Part shown: positions 6,973 through 9,521 of the stretch, piece by piece
Layout of the letters: each line of letters opens with the position of its first letter
Numbering within the stretch: position 1 is the first letter of the stretch
From: Wenzhouxiangella sp.
Lineage (GTDB): Bacteria > Pseudomonadota > Gammaproteobacteria > Xanthomonadales > Wenzhouxiangellaceae
Reading direction: 5' to 3'
Assembly (NCBI GenBank): GCA_007127425.1
Contig: SKZJ01000190.1
Span: 1 to 9,521, forward strand
DNA: 9,521 nt
The notes under the pieces: generated by a model
Told to the model about the DNA's origin: nothing
Database searches by the model: none
The model's input: only the letters and a program-made list of their open reading frames with translations
Made by a program: the position numbers and the translations under genes

Positions 6973-8403
6973 TCAGCCGCGCTGCAGCCGGGTCCGGATC
7001 TCGGCGGCCAGGCGCTTGCCCTCTTCCACGCCCCACTGGTCGAAGGCGTTGATGCCCCACAGCACCGACAGGGTATAGACCGCATGTTCCAGGCTGGCCA
7101 GCAGCCAGCCAAGGTTGTCGCTGTTGAGTTCGTCGACGATCAGGGTGGCGACCGGCCGGTTACCCGGCATGTTCTGGTAGGCCTTTCCGTCCGAACGCCC
7201 ATCGGCGAACGCCCTGGCCTGGGCCAGCAGGTGCGCGAGCTGCGCCTGGTGCCAGTCGGGAAAGGCATGCCGGTCACGCAGGCTGCCCACCAGCAGCAAC
7301 GGGTGGGTGTCGAGCCCCTGGTGCAGGGCCTGGAAAATGGAATGCTGCAGATCGGTACCGCGGCCGCCGTAGATCAGGGGAGCGGTCGGCCCATCGACCG
7401 GACGATCGTCCAGGCCCACCCCCTTGCCCAGGCTTTCCATCACCAGTTGTTGCAGATGGTCGGCCAGCAATGCCAGGCGCGGTTCGTAGCTTATGATGCC
7501 CAGCGTGTCGAGATCGAGATCTCGTCGTAGAAAGTGCATCAACAGCGCCAGGACAACGGCCATGTGGTCACCGCCTGCCGACTTCCGATACTCCTTGTCG
7601 GCGCGCTCGGCACCGGCCAGCAGTCGGCGAAAACGATCCGGACCGATGCGGACCGCAGCACTGACACCCACCGACGACCACAAGGAGTAACGACCGCCGA
7701 CAAACGACGGGAACTCGAGCACCTGACCGGCCGGAATACCGAACTCCACCGCTTTTGCGGTGTTGGCCGTCGCCGCCCAGGCACGATCAGCCCAGTCCAT
7801 GCCGAGCCATTGTCGCGCGGCCGTGGCCTGGGTGAGGGTTTCCTCGGTGGAGAAGGACTTCGAGGCGATCACCATCCCGGTCGTGGCAGGATCGAGTTCC
7901 CGGCAGAGCCGCTCAAACCGGCGCCCATCCAGCGTTGCCAGCCAGTGCACACGTACCGCGCTGTCGTCGGCGTTCAGCGCGTCGGCCACCAGGCGCGGAC
8001 CCAGATCGGAGCCGCCGATACCGATATGCAGGAGATCGGTCAGCCCGCTGCTGCCGTCATGCAGGCGTCCGGCAAGGTTCAGAAACCGCTCGCGCTGGCG
8101 AGCCAGCGATAGCGCATAGATACCCGCCCCGAACGCCTGTGCATCATGACTGCGCAGCGCCATGTGCAGGGCCGGTTGGGCTTCGCTGGAATTGACCATC
8201 TCGCCGGCAAACAGGCGCTCGACGGCCTCGGCAAGACCGCTCGTTCGGGTCAGTGCATCAAGTGCAGTGAAACGCTCGCGGTCGATCGGAATGCGGGAAT
8301 AATCCAGATCCCATCCGGACTGGCGATGGCGAAAATCCTGTTCGCGTTCGGGGTCGGCAGCGAAGAGTTCAGTGATGGTCGGAATGTCGTTTTTTCGCAA
8401 CAT
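6973..8403 (-). CDS. pgi: Glucose-6-phosphate isomerase
   Basis: A 476-residue cytoplasmic enzyme that interconverts glucose 6-phosphate and fructose 6-phosphate. It carries the full set of Pgi motifs in order: GIGGSDLGPRLV (about 128-139), the phosphate-binding SKSFSTEETL (182-191), GGRYSLWS with R238, QLVMESLGKG with the catalytic base E323, GTDLQHSIFQALHQG with H354, and WGINAFDQWGVEEGKRLA with K463. It is clearly shorter than the E. coli protein (549 residues) and resembles the shorter Pgi of xanthomonads. I chose the ATG ending at 8403; a TTG three codons upstream (ending at 8412) is an alternative. GAGA lies about 12 nt before the ATG, next to the panD stop. The 14-bp gap after panD implies co-transcription. 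Confidence 0.96.
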   Translation of the reverse strand: MLRKNDIPTITELFAADPEREQDFRHRQSGWDLDYSRIPIDRERFTALDALTRTSGLAEAVERLFAGEMVNSSEAQPALHMALRSHDAQAFGAGIYALSLARQRERFLNLAGRLHDGSSGLTDLLHIGIGGSDLGPRLVADALNADDSAVRVHWLATLDGRRFERLCRELDPATTGMVIASKSFSTEETLTQATAARQWLGMDWADRAWAATANTAKAVEFGIPAGQVLEFPSFVGGRYSLWSSVGVSAAVRIGPDRFRRLLAGAERADKEYRKSAGGDHMAVVLALLMHFLRRDLDLDTLGIISYEPRLALLADHLQQLVMESLGKGVGLDDRPVDGPTAPLIYGGRGTDLQHSIFQALHQGLDTHPLLLVGSLRDRHAFPDWHQAQLAHLLAQARAFADGRSDGKAYQNMPGNRPVATLIVDELNSDNLGWLLASLEHAVYTLSVLWGINAFDQWGVEEGKRLAAEIRTRLQRG

Positions 8404-8417
8404 TCGGCCCAACTTTC

Positions 8418-8798
8418 TCAGGCTGCCTGGACCGGGATCCGGCCGGCGGTCCGTTCGATGCGATTGTCGGCATCGGGATACACCAGCTTCGGCTCGTGGC
8501 TGGCGGCTTCGGATTCACTCATGCGCGAATAAGCGGCGATGATGATGAGATCGCCCCGATTCGCCTTGTGTGCGGCGGCACCGTTAACCGAGATCACGCC
8601 ACTGTCGCGCTCGGCGCGAATGGCGTAAGTCACGAAGCGCTCACCGTTGGCAATATTGTAGATATGTATCTGTTCGTACTCGAGAATTCCCGAGGCTTCC
8701 AGCAAGGCCTCGTCGATTGCGCAAGAGCCCTCATAGTCGAGCTCGACGCGGGTGACGGTTGCGCGGTGGATCTTGGCCTTGAGCATGTTCACTTGCAT
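8418..8798 (-). CDS. panD: Aspartate 1-decarboxylase
   Basis: A 126-residue proenzyme that decarboxylates L-aspartate to beta-alanine for pantothenate and coenzyme A synthesis. The self-processing site YEG24-S25CAID is intact: cleavage between G24 and S25 makes the pyruvoyl cofactor from S25. K9, R54 and Y58 correspond to active-site residues of the E. coli enzyme, and the block [10 protein letters not shown] is conserved. Length equals that of E. coli PanD, which supports the ATG ending at 8798; AGGG lies about 9 nt upstream. It leads the panD-pgi pair, probably extending to yajQ. An intrinsic terminator ends 33 bp upstream of the start, and no convincing promoter fits into those 33 bp, so how panD is transcribed is open. 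The usual partners panB and panC are not in this window. Confidence 0.97.
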   Translation of the reverse strand: MQVNMLKAKIHRATVTRVELDYEGSCAIDEALLEASGILEYEQIHIYNIANGERFVTYAIRAERDSGVISVNGAAAHKANRGDLIIIAAYSRMSESEAASHEPKLVYPDADNRIERTAGRIPVQAA

Positions 8799-8831
8799 GT
8801 TCGATTACCCTAGCGATTTGACGATCATCTT

Positions 8832-8864
8832 AAAAAAAAACCCCTCCCCTTTGAGGGGGAGGGG
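8832..8864 (-). terminator. Strong intrinsic terminator upstream of panD
   Basis: On the minus strand a perfect 9-bp GC-rich stem (CCCCTCCCC, loop CTCAAA, GGGGAGGGG; 8841-8864) is followed directly by nine T (8832-8840). Only the minus strand has the T-tract, so it ends transcripts arriving from the right and heading toward panD. The plus strand of the 3' flank (8865 onward) has no T-run. The element is convincing as a terminator; what it terminates is not known. Confidence 0.88.
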
Positions 8865-9086
8865 CAATGGATGTCGGAGTGATGTACCTCGCTTCGCGCC
8901 CTGCTACCTTAGCTATTCCGTTGCGGCTTTACCAAGGTTGGTTGCAAGTCTACCACAACGTTGGCCAGATTGCCAAGCTCAGCAGCTCTGAAGAGTCTTC
9001 AAAGCACGGTTGTTTCGAGCCGGACCGTGCCGAAAAGTTCCCGGAAGGCGGTGGCCTGGCCACCGCACCCACGCGCTTCCCTTATA
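8865..9086. other. Gap with hairpins and no recognised gene; candidate small RNA or leader
   Basis: Together with its flanks this fills the 328-bp interval between panD and the next gene. I recognise no protein or known RNA family. Base composition is visibly less GC-rich than the genes around it. Clear inverted repeats are GCACGGT/ACCGTGC (9004-9010 with 9024-9030, 13-nt loop) and GCGGTGGCC/GGCCACCGC (9048-9056 with 9058-9066, 1-nt centre), with smaller ones at 8928-8939 and 8961-8976. A possible minus-strand promoter, TTGGCA (8971-8976) with TAGACT (8947-8952) and an 18-bp spacer, would give a transcript of about 110 nt ending at the terminator. On the plus strand there is a 74-codon open frame (8867-9091) preceded by GGGGAGGGG, but it resembles no family known to me and its third-position composition is weaker than in the neighbouring genes. 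Confidence 0.35.
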
Positions 9087-9106
9087 GTTGAGGTGACTCA
9101 CTCAAC
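9087..9106. promoter_or_regulatory. Nested palindrome, operator-like, upstream of the DUF3429 gene
   Basis: Outer arms GTTGAG (9087-9092) and CTCAAC (9101-9106) enclose TGACTCA (9094-9100), itself a palindrome, with one extra G at 9093. The site lies 20 bp before the DUF3429 start and next to TATAGT (9083-9088) on the plus strand and TATAAG (9081-9086) on the minus strand, both 5 of 6 matches to a -10 element. A binding site for a dimeric regulator is a reasonable inference; no regulator family is recognised. Confidence 0.4.
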
Positions 9107-9126
9107 CTATGACAGGAAGTTGAACC

Positions 9127-9521
9127 ATGTCACAGAGCATCAAGATCGCACGGCTGACCGGCTGGATCGGGCTGGCGCCCCTTCTGGGGCTGCCGATCAT
9201 TACCCTGTTCCCCTCACCTGACTGGCTCGATACCCTGCTGGTGAGCTGGGCCGCCATTCTGCTGGCCTTCTGGGCCGGGCACCTGTGGATGCGCCATCTC
9301 GACGATCAGCCTGAAAGGCCGTGGCTGCTCATCGCCGCACTGGCCCTGGCGCTGACGGCATGGCCGGCGATCGTGTTGCCGTTGCACTGGGCCATGTTCT
9401 GGCTGGCGGCCCTGTATGGCATCTTCCTGTTCATCGACGAGCCCTGGCGGGCACAGGGTCGCAGCGGCTGGCACCGAAGCCTGCGCCTGGTGCTCACGCT
9501 GGCGGCCATCACCCTGCTGAT
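9127..9521 (+). CDS. DUF3429-like membrane protein, N-terminal part
   Basis: The first 131 residues of a multi-spanning inner-membrane protein; the frame is still open at the right edge. The start ATG at 9127 has a good Shine-Dalgarno (AGGAAG, 9114-9119, 7 nt upstream). Hydrophobic segments lie at about residues 9-27 (LTGWIGLAPLLGLPIITLF), 35-53, 64-80 and 83-98. The opening LTGWIGLAPLL, followed by SWAAILLAFWAGHLWM, resembles the DUF3429 family, whose function is unknown. A charged loop (DEPWRAQGRSGWHR) separates the fourth segment from the last visible one. The gene is divergent from panD across a structured gap with an operator-like palindrome. Membrane protein is certain from composition; the family name is a tentative recognition. 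Confidence 0.72.
   Translation, partial: MSQSIKIARLTGWIGLAPLLGLPIITLFPSPDWLDTLLVSWAAILLAFWAGHLWMRHLDDQPERPWLLIAALALALTAWPAIVLPLHWAMFWLAALYGIFLFIDEPWRAQGRSGWHRSLRLVLTLAAITLL

Noticed and set aside
8841..8864. The hairpin as a terminator for a plus-strand transcript leaving the panD region
   Set aside because: On the plus strand the A-run precedes the stem and no T-run follows it, so it has terminator polarity only on the minus strand.
8865..9086. Known structured RNA (6S, tmRNA, RNase P RNA, SRP RNA, common riboswitches)
   Set aside because: None of the conserved strings of these families could be recognised on either strand, and overall end-to-end pairing as in 6S RNA was not found by eye.

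Overview
The window looks like the chromosome of a GC-rich gammaproteobacterium. The protein set points to the Xanthomonadales/Chromatiales side of the class: a short Pgi, PanD with Pgi directly downstream, YajQ, a two-domain SppA and a NorM-type MATE pump. This placement is inferred from remembered family resemblance, not from a search. I see no prophage, IS element, CRISPR, rRNA or tRNA. Most of the window is ordinary housekeeping and envelope content, with two unusual non-coding zones.

Layout. 1-1417 (minus): a DUF457/YdjM-type membrane protein, then the start of a sodium:alanine symporter that runs off the left edge. 1467-1808 (plus): a small DUF2799-like lipoprotein. 1821-3927: a heptanucleotide array, sppA (minus), its promoter, the same heptanucleotide array in inverted orientation, then a run of six G-tracts. 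3933-5291 (minus): a MATE efflux pump. 5422-6373 (plus): a DUF4286 protein and an unidentified lipoprotein with its own strong promoter hexamers. 6418-8798 (minus): panD, pgi and yajQ, in that transcriptional order. 8799-9126: a non-coding stretch with a strong minus-strand terminator, several hairpins and an operator-like palindrome. 9127 to the right edge (plus): the start of a DUF3429 membrane protein.

Functional themes. Several products sit in or on the envelope: symporter, DUF457 protein, two lipoproteins, the SppA membrane protease, MATE pump and DUF3429 protein. The panD-pgi-yajQ cluster is cytoplasmic: beta-alanine for coenzyme A synthesis, hexose-phosphate isomerisation, and a nucleotide/c-di-GMP-binding protein. 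The genes do not form one pathway.

The points most worth a second look are (i) the mirror-image heptamer arrays that bracket sppA, one ending a single base from its stop codon and the other 28 bp upstream of its promoter, with a G-quadruplex motif on the outer side of the second, and (ii) the structured gap upstream of panD, where an intrinsic terminator lies only 33 bp before the panD start. I found no clear evidence of a new multi-gene system.
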